Assembly (NCBI RefSeq): GCF_027244095.1
Contig: NC_069662.1
Location: 12,860,501-12,924,500, forward strand
DNA from: Hemicordylus capensis
Lineage: Eukaryota; Chordata; Lepidosauria; Squamata; Cordylidae
Direction: 5' to 3'
Length of the DNA stretch: 64,000 nucleotides
This document shows positions 21,578 to 32,855 of this stretch, piece by piece. Below the pieces are notes generated by a model. That model saw nothing but the letters and a program-made list of their open reading frames with translations, searched no databases and had not been told where the DNA came from. The translations under genes were made by a program, and so were the position numbers. Positions within the stretch are counted from its first letter, which is position 1. Each line of letters begins with the position of its first letter.

Positions 21578-21810
21578 TTTCAGCTGTAGTGCTGGAAGTT
21601 GCCCACCCCTGAGCTAGGAATTTACTCATTACTAAACCTGCCCATAAGACGGCATCATCCCTGCCTACCTTTTCAAGCAGTGAGCTGCTACTACTATTTA
21701 TAGTCCACTTTTTAACAAAAAGTTTGCAAAGCAGTTTACATAGAAAGAGGAGAAGGAGAAGATAGTTCCCTGGCCCCAAAGGGCTCGCAATGTAGAAAGT
21801 AGCCCAAAGC
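21578..21810 (-). repeat. L2-type tail and second direct repeat
   Basis: Repeats 17,805-17,964, then continues into 'gtttacatagaaagaggaga...gccccaaagggctcgcaatg', the inverse of the common squamate L2/CR1-like tail. The left copy lacks that continuation. Confidence 0.6.
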
Positions 21811-21819
21811 ATCAGCCAC

Positions 21820-22900
21820 TGGAGTGGGATGGAGTGGGAGTGTGTGGGATTTGTGCTGGGTAAGAGGTACTGCTGTTGGATAGGATAGTGCCCTCATCCC
21901 CAATGCAAAACTCACCAACAATCTCTTCCTCCCCTCCTCCTTTGCTTTCCCCCTCACAGACAATCAAAAATTGAGAGTGCACAGACAGCTCCCGAACTTG
22001 GGTAGGACAGTTGTCCTGACCTATTGAGGATTGTGTGAACTGCCTTAATCTGTTATGGCTGAGAATAAAAAATGAAGAGGAGGGACAAGCACTTTGCATA
22101 AAAGACAGGGTGGTGATGATGATGCCATCGATATGCATGCCTCTTTACAAAGAATGAGTAGATGGTTCCCTGTCCCAAAGGGGCTCATAATCTTTAAAAA
22201 AAAAAAAAAACAAACCACAGAGGGAGGAGCAGAAAATAGAGATAAGGAAAACAGGGGGAAAACTATGTAGTTATTCCTTGGACATGTTCTTCAGATTAGG
22301 ATTTAGGATCTTTAAGACTGTACAAAGTCTTTAGGGCTGATATGGTGCGGAGGTTAAGACTGGCACTTTAACTTGGAATTTCCATGCTATTTAGAGCCAT
22401 CTTACGTAAAAGCCATCTTAACTCTAATCTTAAACTGAAGGTTTTTGGATGACTGAAAAGAATCATATGGGGAAGGAATCATATGGGCTTTGGGTGAAAG
22501 AATGTGTTTCAGGAAGAAACTAATTGAGGAGAGAAAATGAAAAGAACCTGGACAGAATTTGTGGAGTGGGATGGGGTAGGGTAGATAGTGAAGCATGACA
22601 TGAAAATCACATCACTGCCTGGAGTAGAAGGGAAAGCAAATACAGAAAAATTGCCAATACATTCATCAGTGATAATGATCCTGTTCCACCATAACGAAAT
22701 AGACCGAGGGCTATTATTTCAAGATGTATTTTCCTACCTAACTAAAGGGCAGCGTGGCCCCCCTTTTGCAATGTTGATGGCAGCTGTCACAGGCTGCTTT
22801 CTGCTGGTTTAGCCTTAGATTGTGCAAAAGTAAAAGGTTGCCGACCAGGACTTCCTTGAAGCGTTTGCCCCTATCTGGTATTGCACCATGTGTGCCTGGG
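21820..22900. other. Upstream flank of lectin B
   Basis: Holds part of a foldback DNA element (about 21,950-22,050, 'gacagctcccgaacttgggt', related to 30.9 kb) and a short A-run at 22,197-22,210. No gene is supported. Promoter elements other than the TATA box were not identified. Confidence 0.4.
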
Positions 22901-22903
22901 GTC

Positions 22904-22910
22904 TATATAA
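22904..22910 (+). promoter_or_regulatory. TATA box of lectin B
   Basis: TATATAA in the context GGTCTATATAACAGCC, about 30 bases before a G/A/C-rich leader that ends at a canonical donor (CATCTCCAG|GTGAGT at 22,997/22,998). No competing TATA lies between it and the signal exon. Confidence 0.7.
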
Positions 22911-22934
22911 CAGCCACCCCAAAAGGGAGAGGCC

Positions 22935-22997
22935 GTCAGAGAGCTCACAGCTCACCGGGCAACAGCACCTGTCTGTGGAAGAGAAGAGCATCTCCAG
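22935..22997 (+). other. Probable noncoding exon 1 of lectin B
   Basis: Starts about 25-30 bases after the TATA box (the exact TSS is not visible) and ends at CCAG|GTGAGT. It has no ATG-led frame joined to exon 2, so it is 5' UTR. Confidence 0.6.
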
Positions 22998-23221
22998 GTG
23001 AGTGCCTGAATATTATGGGAAGATGATTCATAGCCCTTGGTGAGTGAGTTCCTGCATGCTGTAGATGTGCAGACTTAATTTTTTTTCTTTCCTCCAAGTC
23101 TTTTTCAAAGTCTTTAAGATCTGGTTCATGAACCAGAACATATGGGAGACATCACAGGAGATGTTAAATGAAAGCAAGAGGTTGATTAACCTGAGAGGGA
23201 AGAATGAATAGAAATACCACT

Positions 23222-23453
23222 CAAGGCAAAGTGTGCCGTCAAGCTGATTTTGACTCCTGATGCCCACAGACCCCTGTGATTTTGTTTGGTAGAATACAGG
23301 AGGGGTTGACCATTTTTAACTCCCACATGGTATAAGATGATACCTTTTGGCATCTTCCTATATTGCTGTGGCCCAATATAGTAGCAGTGGGGATTTGAAC
23401 TGGCAACCTTCTGCTTGTTAGTCCAACATTTCCCCCCTGTGCCATTAGGTGGC
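23222..23453 (-). mobile_element. Sauria SINE, near full length
   Basis: The - strand starts with a tRNA-like head (GCCACCTAATGGCACAGGGG, B-box-like GTTCAAATCCC) and ends with CTCCTGTATTCTACC...GACGGCACACTTT. It lies in intron 1 of lectin B. Confidence 0.75.
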
Positions 23454-24054
23454 TAGAATTATATATACAATGCTCTTCATCCAGAGCTCTCAAAGTGGTT
23501 TACATAGAATAAATAAATAAGGGCAACTTCCTGGCCCAAAAGGGTTCACAATCTAAAAAGGAAGAAACTCAAGGTGGACCCCAGCAGATACCACTGGAGA
23601 AATGCTATGCTGGGCTCTGAATAGGACCAATTAATCCAGAACTTGACATTTCCATATAGATCTAAAGGAGTGTGGAAAACCTTGATTTTAGTGAGGTGCA
23701 GAATGAAATCTGGCCTTCAGTTTGTTGGTGGAGTTGTAGTTGGTAACAAGGAGCAGCTCTGGGGCTTGGGACTCTGAGAGCCTCTTCACACATGAGTTTT
23801 TAGATGTACACCTTAAAGTATAATGTGTGAATGTGACAGGCACATGGTTGCAAATCTATATTCTGTGCAGGTGTAAGGTGCACACTTGTGAGTAAATATG
23901 CAAAGATTTACAAATATTTGCATATGTAAATATGTAAGGTCCACACTTGTGAGGAGTGTCTGCATGGTCCTCTTGGATATGCACCCAAGAGGCATACCTG
24001 GGGTAGCTCCCATCGAATGAGTGAAATGGCCCTTAAAGGCATTAATGCAGGGTT

Positions 24055-24150
24055 AGACAACCTTGGCTGTCCAGCAATAAATTGTGGCTTGGGATGCTGG
24101 GAGTTGTAGTTCAACAACAGCTGGAGAACTAAGGTTGCCTACCCCTACAT
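24055..24150. repeat. Foldback repeat
   Basis: 'ggttagacaaccttggctgt' is mirrored by 'gctggagaactaaggttgcc' around GGGAGTTGTAGTTC. Intronic in lectin B. Confidence 0.5.
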
Positions 24151-24538
24151 TAGTGACAGGTGTTATTTTCCTGCTTGCTGCATCACATCTGAGGAAAGTA
24201 TAACAGCGCAGGGCTTGTTTCCTCTGGTGTATATCCAAACTGGTCACCCTTCAGGATGAAACAATTAGTTTTCCTTTTAACAGAAAAGCCTGCAGGTAAT
24301 TGATAAGATGCTTAAGTTAATAATTTTTATATCTGGAATGTGCCGTGATGTTCTCTTTCATCTTTCAACATTTCCCAGTTCTATGCAGTTCAAATGAAGG
24401 AGGAAATGTGCAGAACAGGGACGGGAAGAGGAGAAAACCATTTTCCTCCCCCCCCACCCCCCTTTCTTTGCCATAGTGATAATCAATGAACGCCACTCTT
24501 CTGTTTATTGTATATCCCTCCCAAAGGTCATCAAGAAG

Positions 24539-27500
24539 ATGAGGAGTTTCATGTCCTTGGGCCTTTGCCTTCTTGGCATCCTGATCTGCAATGGTTTCTT
24601 AGGAGGTGAGTCCACTTAGATCTACATTGTATGCAGATACCTGTCTTAACATTCCTTTATTTGACTGAGGAATACTGGAAATCAGAATGATGGGGAAATC
24701 TTTGTCAGACTTGAGCATTCATTAGAACAAAAGCAGGTGCTAAGTAATGGCAAGCCAGCTAAATCTCTGAATCATTAGAACAAAGGAGCAGGACAGGATA
24801 ACTGCCTACAAATGATCAGGTCTTTCTCAAATGATGTCACATTACAGAAGGCAGTGAATACATCCGTTGCAGAACAAACTTTCTGCAGCATAGCCTAGCA
24901 GTCTGTCTTCTAAACAGTTGACTTCTTTAAAAAGATGCAGCAGCCAAATATCCCTCCTTGTCCTCCCAGTATGTCCCTATGCTGCTCTTTGCATATGTGA
25001 AATCAACTTATTCATCAACAGACCTGCTATGTAGCACTCCTGCTAACTGTGCAAAAGGCACCTTTCAAAGGGGTGATGGTTCTTTTCATGTTAAAGAGAT
25101 TCTCCTTATACTAAAAAGCAGAGGGTGGGCGAGTGGCCCTACTCAACCCCAGGAAATTATCCCTCCAGTGGCTGTTGCTGGTGTCTACCTCGGGCTTCTT
25201 CTACATTGTGAGCCGTTGGGGCCAGGGAACTATCTTCTACTTCTCCTCTTTCTATGCAAACTGCTTTGCAAACCATTTGTTGAAAAGCGGAATACAAATA
25301 GTAGTGTAGCTGCTCACTGCTTGAAGAGTCAGTGTGGTGTAGTGGTTAGAGTGCTGGACTAGGACCGGGGAGACCCGAGTTCAAATCCCCATTCAGCCAT
25401 GATACTTGCTGGGTGACTCTGGGCCACTCACTTCTCTCTCAGCCTAACCTACTTCACAGGGTTGTTGTGAAGAGAAACTTAAGTATGTAGTACAGCGCTC
25501 TGGGCTCCTTGGAAGAAGGGTCGTTGAACTACAACTCCCATCAGGGGAACCATGTTTCAAGAAATATCTGTTGGTCTTGACTTCGGGCAATGGAGCCCAG
25601 ATCAAGGAATGACCCAGGATGAAGGGTGGACTCCCCCAGCTATTATCAGGACATAATGGGATGGAACCGATCTCTGGAGAAATGGCCAGTATAGACAACA
25701 CTCAGACTATGTTCTGCTGAGGGTGTGGCTGTCTACTAGTGAGAACTCAGTCTTCTGAAGCATTTCTTCCATAGATTGTCCTCAATGGTCAACCAATGGA
25801 AAACAAGTGCAGTGGAGAAGGACTTCAGTAGAGGAAATAGCTCCCGAGGATCAAGTGATCCAGGTCAATCACTCCTGGGGCAGGACCAAAGAGCAGACAG
25901 AAAAATGGAAGGATTGGCCAGCTTGACCTGGGGCAAAATTCCTTCTCTGACAGCCAATCTGATGATCTATTAGACATTAAGCCTGGGGGTGCAAACCTTT
26001 GGCATTCCAACTCTTGTTGAACTTCAACTCCTGTCAGCCCCAGCCACAGTAAATTGTTGTTAGGGATGATGGGAGTTGTAATTAGGCAACAGCTGGAGTC
26101 CCAAAGGTTGCCTGCCCCCATCTTGAGGGATCCAGGTAGCCTTACCCGAAGGGAATTTCATAGGATGCAAGTCTGGGAAACCTGTATTGGCAAACAATAC
26201 AGAGGGATTTTTAAAATTGTTGTTTAAGAATGAACTTTAAAAAAACACCTGCTCTAATTGTTTTGTCTTTCCTTGTATTCTTCTTCATCTCCTCTCTCGC
26301 TGCAGTGGAGGCTGATACCTGTGCCCGGGAATGGCTGCAAAACCAGGGCAACTGCTATGCGTATTTCGACGATCTGAAAACCTGGCAAGAGGCTGAAGTA
26401 AGAAGCATTCTTCTTGAAGTCATAGAATGTCTGACATATTTGTTTGCTTGGTGGTCTCCGGAGCAGGGAATAGAATAGAGGAGTTTGGGAGGCTGTTAAG
26501 TGGGTCTCGGAACGCAAGCCGTAACAAACTGGAAGCTCACAATCCAGTTCTCAGAGACGGAATTTCTTTGAAGCAATTCAAACAGATCACATGCACAGGA
26601 AAACAAAAACAATACATATATATAATGGAACGCAACATTCTGTGTTCTCTTAATCTGAGCCTTTTCAAACATTCCAAATATGATGGTTCCTGCATTTCGG
26701 GGTTGATGAGCAAACAGAGGAAACCCTCGTGTATTAATACCCTGCTTAGCTAAGGAGACAAGTTATGCTTGCTAGCACAAGACCAGCACTCCTTTCCCTC
26801 ATTAGCAGGGCATGAAAGTGTTATTTCTCTCCATAGTGCATGATTTTATATGTATGGCTGTTTTTGGTGTAAATTAAAATGCCTGAGTCCTTCTTCATAG
26901 GGGGCCTGTTAAAACTCCTTGGTATTTGTCTTTTTCACAACAGAGACACACTGGACCAATGTTTTCACTGACCTATTCACAACAACACAAAGTTCCTGAT
27001 TATTCACACCCAATTCAGACCTATCACATTTAGGGGGAGTTTAACAATTATACTTTGTAAACATGTCCTTAAAGTTAAAGAAGTTTCAAATGCAGAAAAC
27101 TTCCATTCTGCACCAGTCGTACGGATGGGAAGCAACAATGTGTGGTCAAACTCCTGTTTCTTCTCCACCCTCAGATTGAGTGCCAGAGTTATGGCCTTGG
27201 GACACATCTCGCCTCCATTCTCACTGTGCAAGAGAGTAATTTGGTGTCTGAACACATCTCCACTTACCAGAAAGACCTGAGCAATGTCTGGATTGGACTG
27301 AGTGATGTCCGTCAGGTGACCAACTTTAATATGCTCCATTCATGGTGATAATTCACTGGTGGCTCCTTAGAGCTGCCACTGTAGCCTCATCCCCTGCTAA
27401 CTGGGCAAAGAGGAACCTTTTACCATGATGATTCTCTTTATTTAGCAGGGGGAGAGTAATTGGCCCTATCCACCCGCAAAACAGTAATTCCAGTGATGGT

Positions 27501-28595
27501 TGCTGGTGTCTCTTAAATTTTGTTTTAGAATGTGTGCCCTTTGGGGACAGGGAGCCATCTTATTAATTTATTATTTCTCTGTGTAAACTGCCCTGAGCCA
27601 TTTTTGGAAGGGCGGTATAGAAATAGAAATAATAATAATCAATCATCATCATCGAACCCTATACACTACTTTCAAACATTTTCTATGGCAGTCTTCCTCT
27701 ACATTCTCCATCTGTGTTTGCAACAGCTTCCCATTGGCTGCCAATGTCTCTAGTTGATCTTTATTCTTGCACTACTCTGACGGTGAGTTCCACTTTCTGA
27801 GATTTTCATTTTCTTAATCATAGGCTATGTTCTGTCTCATATTTATAGACTGGGAGATGGAGATGGGCTGATGAATCAATCTACAACTATAAGGCTTGGA
27901 TGCCACGCCAGCCAGACAACTATAGGAAGGCTGAGTATTGTGTGGAGCTGAGACGTTCTACAGGTAAGGAAGCTGACATCCTAAGTGATTTACCTTACTC
28001 AACCAAAGTTCTGAGGTTTATGCAAACCTGCCTGATTGGCAATGGTCTCTTTGTTCAGCTTTATAGACCATTTCATGGGTCAGAAGGGCAAGGCCAATCT
28101 CCAAAATTTGGTTGCATGTAGTTACCATAATTTACATACCATTTGTATGAATGTGGTGGTTACCAAACCACTTGTAAGGGTGTGAGAGACGTTCTCCCTT
28201 TTTTCTGCAGTTTTCTTAATGAGATACGGTTGACCCCAGATGTGGAAAAAATGGGGAAACTCTTGAAATAGGAAGTATGAGATCAAACTACTAATTGACC
28301 TCTAATTTGTTTTACTCGCTTCCTCACTTCTCAAAATTAGTATCATTTCTATCTTTTAAAAAATGACAAGCATGAGGATAAGAAGATTTTTCTTTTTCTT
28401 TTTCTTTTTACAAGTGAATGCAGAGACACTGAAGAGATTGACAACCCTTGTAGACCATACCTATTCAAAGTAACTGTTACAAAAATGCAGCCAAAGAAGT
28501 AACTTTGGTCTTATTTTGGCATTTTAGGTTTTCATCGGTGGAACGATGCTCCATGCAAGAAAAGAAATGCCTACATCTGCAAGCATGAGCTCTAG
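24539..28595 (+). CDS. C-type lectin B, secreted, QPD type
   Basis: The coding exons are 24,539-24,605, 26,306-26,397, 27,175-27,315, 27,849-27,963 and 28,528-28,595, all with GT/AG borders and matching phases (1-0-0-1). They give a 160-residue protein. Residues 1-22 form a signal peptide from its own exon (MRSFMSLGLCLLGI...). One CTLD follows with six cysteines (28, 39, 56, 131, 148, 156), WIGL at 92-95, QPD at 121-123, Glu129 and WND at 143-145. In CTLDs, QPD plus WND marks calcium-dependent galactose binding (established family rule), so this is probably a secreted galactose-type lectin. The architecture resembles single-domain reptile lectins, including venom-type and REG-like ones. I cannot tell which from sequence alone, and a venom role is not implied. 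TATA box, 5' UTR exon and poly(A) signal are all present. Start choice: the 24,539 ATG supplies a signal peptide in correct phase; the Met at 26,230 lies inside the exon-3 polypyrimidine tract. Confidence 0.85.
25080..25312 (+). repeat. L2/CR1-like tail in lectin B intron 2
   Basis: 'ttctacattgtgagccgttg', GGCCAGGGAACTATCTTC and 'gtgagcc...gcggaatac' match the recurrent squamate L2-like 3' tail. Confidence 0.5.
25325..25520 (+). mobile_element. tRNA-derived SINE
   Basis: Head AGTGTGGTGTAGTGGTTAGA (A-box-like) and GAGTTCAAATCCC (B box), then 'ttctctctcagcctaaccta', 'cacagggttgttgtgaagag' and 'gcgctctgggctccttggaa'. Near full length, intron 2 of lectin B, just outside the inverted-duplication breakpoint. 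Confidence 0.75.
26451..26690 (+). repeat. Intron-3 segment related to the 294-bp insert
   Basis: Matches 20,771-21,064 across its length. In lectin A intron 3 only the two ends remain (about 16,697-16,759), so roughly 180 bases are absent there. Confidence 0.7.
27532..27650 (+). repeat. L2-like 3' tail
   Basis: TTTGGGGACAGGGAGCCATC, CTGTGTAAACTGCCCTGAGC and GAAGGGCGGTATAGAAATAG followed by an (AAT)n-like end. It lies in intron 4 of lectin B and is not evident at the matching place in lectin A. Confidence 0.6.
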
Positions 28596-28813
28596 ATTAA
28601 CCCAAGCTGTGCCTGCTGGGACGTGACTGGTCCTGACAGCGAAAAATTGGCTGGCCTTTTGGATGACCATCTACTGCCATTATATCTCCATCTCACAAAT
28701 CAGCAAACGGGCTCCCATCCATATTTCCCCAAATGTCCGCCCCAAAGAGCTGCTTTTTGGGTCTTCCTCATCTCCTCCTAATCCCTTTCATGGCTGCTGC
28801 ACATTGTAATCTT

Positions 28814-28819
28814 AATAAA
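28814..28819 (+). terminator. Poly(A) signal of lectin B
   Basis: AATAAA 218 bases after the stop, in a 3' UTR shared with lectin A. Confidence 0.7.
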
Positions 28820-28984
28820 CTATCTATTATGCATGCATTTCTTGGTATGTTTGTGTCATTTAAAAAAAAAATTCTCAGTTCACTTAACCACCTCTTGGGT
28901 GACTAGATGCAAAGGAAGATCGTAGGATTCCACCTGTACTTTTAACTATTTTTAATTTAATTGAATTTTTTAAAATTAGAGTTC

Positions 28985-29170
28985 TTGGGTTTCCACTTCT
29001 TTGAGTTACAAGCACCTGCATGCTTGCATGCCAAAGATTCCAAATTCCCTCCCTAGCAGTATCTCCAAGACAGGGCTGAGAGAAGCTCCTTCCTGAATGC
29101 TTGGAGAAGCTGCTGCCAGTCTGTGCAGGCAAAACAGAGCTAGATCCACCAATGGTCTGAGGAAGAGCAG
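28985..29170 (-). repeat. 5S-type SINE tail, right arm
   Basis: CTCCAAGACAGGGCTGAGAG...GCTTGGAGAAGCTGCTGCC...ACAGAGCTAGATCCACC; the mirror copy of 14,820-14,965. Confidence 0.6.
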
Positions 29171-29569
29171 GATATAAATGTAAAATAAATAATAATAAAA
29201 TAAATAAATATATTCCTATGAAACAGACCAAGCAGAAAATGCTGGGTGGAGATGAGTCTGAATTGGGTTATGAAGCTGCTGAACTTACTTCACCGAGTCC
29301 TTTCCAAAACCCAGGTGGGCCATTGAGGCATTCACAGGGAAGAGCACGGAGCCCCACACCTGCTTCTCCTGACCCCATCTCGAAGATCACTTGGGGCCCA
29401 CATTGCTGGGAACTCACCCACCTCTAGGAAACTGTGTCCTGCTAGGGTGGTGCTTGGCCCTTCCCTCAGACTTTCCTAATGGAGGAGGGTGCAAGGAGGG
29501 CACAAGGAGGGTTATGGGTACGCAGTCAGTGGCCTCTATGGAGAGCTTCCTCCCAGCCTATCTACCCTA

Positions 29570-30600
29570 AATCCTAAATCCCACTTTTACCCTGCAGGTG
29601 GGGCCACGGATGATTGACAGCTCCCCTTAGCTCTTTTGCCCATCTAAGATTTGCCCATCACCAGGATCAGCTCCTTACCATGTAGGAAAGCCTGGACTGC
29701 TCTCCAGCCGCTTGGCTCCTGGCTCTGAAAGACACTCCACTCTGACTCTTGCGGTGGAGCCCAGGAATGATTGATGGCTACCCTTATCTCATTTGCCCAT
29801 GTAAAATTTGCCCATCAGCACAATCAGCTCCTTACCATTTAGGAAAGGGTGTGCTGTTCAGTAGCAGTGTGGCTTCCAGCTCTGAAAAATGACAAATAAG
29901 CCACTCTGACCTAACCCTAACCATCATTCTAACCCACCCTCAGATTCTGGCTGCCTTCGCCAATTCTAACCCTGACTCCATCATTTAACCTGAGGGGACC
30001 CTGGTCTGACTGTCACCCACAGACTTAAAAATGGCTCCCCCTTATCACTGCCCATCTCAGATTTGCCCATCAGCACCAACAGCTCTGTACCATGTAGGAT
30101 AACCCTCCTGCGCTGAAAAAATGGCAAACACACCATTCTGTACTTGGAGGCAGGTCCTGGGATGTTTGACGGCTCTCCTTATCTCATGTTCCTATCTTAA
30201 GATTTGCCCATTGGCATGATCAGCTCCTTACAATGTAGGAAAGACTTTGTGGGCACTGAAAAATGACAAACAACCCTACTTGTGACCTAACCATAATCCT
30301 CATTCTTAGCGAACTCTCCAATTCTGGTCCCCCTCTCCAATTCTAACCCTGACCACATCATTCTATCCTGAGGGGTCCCCTGGTCTGACTGTCACCCACA
30401 GAGTTAAAAAAGGAACCCTTATCTTGTTTGCCCATCAGTACCAACAGCTCCTTACCATGTAAGAAAGCCCTCCTGCTTTGAAAAATGACAAACATCCCAC
30501 TCTAACCATGGAGGCAGGGCCTGGGGATGAATGACAGCCACCTGGCCCATCTTGTTTGCCCATCAGCTCCTTACCCAACAGCCTGACCTAAACCCTAGAG
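29570..30600 (+). repeat. Imperfect tandem array, right arm
   Basis: Phrases CTTATCTCATTTGCCCAT, ATCAGCTCCTTACCATGTAGG and 'ctgctctccagccgcttggc' or its variants recur at about 29,625, 29,783, 30,046, 30,176 and 30,414 (spacing about 130-260). This is the inverse of the array at 12.3-12.7 kb but longer. No coding potential. Confidence 0.65.
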
Positions 30601-30659
30601 CTTAAACCCTAACAATATTCTCTGTTTCTCTGACTTTAATGTCAATCGCCAGTAGGGCT

Positions 30660-30975
30660 GTTCATGACTCTTTACTGTGTAGGACAAGCACCCTAATCCC
30701 AGCTTTGGGAGCTGTGTGTGCTCCCAATTTAGAGTCATGGGTGAGCTAAACGTTTGGTTGGAGGAGGGGAAATTGATCGTGTGGGAGGCAGGTGCAGGCT
30801 TCAAGGGTTCTTGGTAAAAGTGCTGGATGGGATGACACCATCTGAGCCTGAGACCGCCTTCCACACAATTACTTTCCCCTCTTCCGGCCCAGCTTTTAAC
30901 TCACACAGATCCAAAAATTGCCTGTACACACAGCTCCCAAAGCTGGGTAGGATGCTTGTCCTACCCAGTTAATGG
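30660..30975. mobile_element. Foldback DNA element
   Basis: TAGGACAAGCACCCTAATCC...GCTTTGGGAGCTGTGTGTGC at the left is mirrored by ACACACAGCTCCCAAAGCTG...TAGGATGCTTGTCCTACCC at the right. Related pieces lie at 21.95, 38.7 and 41.1 kb. No transposase is seen; superfamily not assigned. Confidence 0.6.
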
Positions 30976-31124
30976 TCACAAGGACAGCTCTAGTTTCTCC
31001 AAACCTCCAGCTTCCCGCAGGTTCTGTAGAGTAGTAGTTCCCCGCCTTTTTCTTTACTGTATTTACCTGAATCCAGGAGTCGGTTTTTTCAAAGTTCCTT
31101 GGTAGAAAATCTGGGTCGGGTGGT

Positions 31125-31475
31125 TGTCTTAAATTTATTTATTTATTTATTTATTTATTATTGAAATTTTTATACCGCCCTTCCAAAAGGCTCAGGGTGG
31201 TTTACATTAAAACACCATTAAAATCAATGAACAATTAAAATAGAAATTATAAAACTGCATAAAATAATAAAAACAATTAAAACATCATAAAACACCAATT
31301 AAATAGCCAAAACAATTTAAATTTAAAGGAAATTTAATGAATTAAATTTAATGGATGAATTTAAAGGAAATATAAATATACATAGATAATATAGAAGAAA
31401 TATATTAAAACAAATAGAAATAAAAATTCTGTTTTTAAGGGGGTCGCCTTAAATTCAGGGTTGTCTTCTACTTGG
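31125..31475 (-). repeat. (ATTT)n plus inverted L2-like tail
   Basis: (ATTT)n at 31,133-31,160 runs into TTTTTATACCGCCCTTCC and 'caaaaggctcagggtggttt', the inverse of the recurrent L2-like tail, followed by A-rich sequence. Confidence 0.65.
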
Positions 31476-31791
31476 GTAAATATGGTATGTGGACCAAAGC
31501 TTTTGCAGATGCCCAAGTAAGCAAGTCATGTTGGACATTTTTAATATTGCCTATGGCTGACGGGAGTCAAATTCATATATTGGGCAAAATATTACACTTA
31601 CTTAATAGGAAGACTGGAAATGGAGGTGATTTTCCCAACCTCCCCCCTCCTTCAGCCCAGTTTCCCCCCAAAATATCTGCTCCTGAGGGTTGGGGGACCT
31701 TCCAGAGTAGGATAGCATGGGGCACAGGAGGGCTGCATAAGATACACATGGGCAAAACACAGGTTGGGCACCACTATGGTAGAAAGTTCTT

Positions 31792-32847
31792 CAGGAGCAT
31801 ATCTAGGATAGGGCAGACAGGGCATGTGCCCCGGGTGCCACTTGAAGGGGGGGAGACATTTTTTTAAATTAAAAAAAAAAAAGACAAAATGGCTGCCAAA
31901 AACAAAATGGTCACCATGCATGCTCAAATGGCCTCTGTGAGGCGCTAGGTCATGCCAGGCCTTGCAGAGGCCGTTTGAGCATGTGCAGTGGCCATTTTGT
32001 TTTCAGCAGCCATTTTCATTTTTTAAAAAAAGGCCACCACACATGCTCAAATGGTCCATGCAAGGCCCAAGAGGGAGGGGGGGAGGGAGAACCTTTGCAT
32101 ACCCCCCCATGGCCCTTAGGAAGCCCCCCGAAGGGGCTACAGGTAATTTTTTAAACAAAAAATTAATATAAGTCACTGTACACATATTCAGTTTGGTACT
32201 ATGTACACAGAATCAGGGCTTGTGAATACTGAGCTGAAGCTTATGAGCTAGGATTGTATTCATTTGCTCTTACTTTGCTTCTTGTGATAACTGAGTTAAA
32301 TGTGATGTCTTAGTAATATGGCTATTAATGGTGAGTTTGTCTTTGAATCAGTGTGAAATCCTTAGTATTAAGGCCCACTGGGAGTTTCTTGCTCTCTTTC
32401 TCTCATTTTAACTTTCTTTCTGAAATACCAGAATATATTCCAAGCAGTGACACAGTTTACTCTGCATATCCTTTAATTATTTTCAGAGTATCTGGGAAAA
32501 GTCAAATTCTCCATTTATTTTTTAAAAACTTATGTAATAGTGATGCTACAGTGCATAGTAGCGAATTAGACAGGCACTTCAGTGTAGTTTTCCAAGTACA
32601 CCTCCATATAGTATTTGCGTATTTCATGAGCCCCAGCATACTGAAATTTGTAGTTTTCCAGCATTTTTTGGTCTGGTTATGTTCACTGCTAAATAGTTTT
32701 TGAAATATTAAAAGATTAACGAGTTTGACTTGTATTTTTCAGCTAATATTATGGTAAGGTTATCTGAAAGATGGGTGTCAGATGTTTGGACAGTGGGCGC
32801 AATTTCAGTGCTTGCCCTAGGCGCTATTTTCCCTAGATATGCCTCTG
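31792..32847. mobile_element. hAT-like non-autonomous element
   Basis: Inverted ends CAGGAGCATATCTAGG / CCTAGATATGCCTCTG. The flanks are AAGTTCTT (31,784-31,791) and AAGCTCTT (32,848-32,855), an 8-bp duplication with one difference. No transposase frame is present. It contains a GCC-poor AT-rich centre and 'gccattttgttttcagcagc'-type text. Confidence 0.75.
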
Positions 32848-32855
32848 AAGCTCTT

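Larger units (their letters stand above)
25535..30600. repeat. Right arm of lectin inverted duplication
   Basis: Mirror image of 12,300-17,665 (minus the LINE there). It begins inside intron 2 of lectin B and runs through exons 3-6, the 3' UTR, the 5S SINE tail at 29.0-29.17 kb, the 'gaccccatctcgaagatcac' block and a longer tandem array. Confidence 0.85.

Noticed and set aside
26230-26478. Open frame starting with a convincing signal peptide as the lectin B start
   Set aside because: It runs through a polypyrimidine tract and CTGCAG acceptor. The phase-matched signal exon at 24,539 with a TATA box upstream explains lectin B better. Kept only as a hypothesis for lectin A.
29915-29940. Telomere-like CTAACCCTAACC words
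   Set aside because: Only two units inside a degenerate tandem array. Not an interstitial telomeric repeat.
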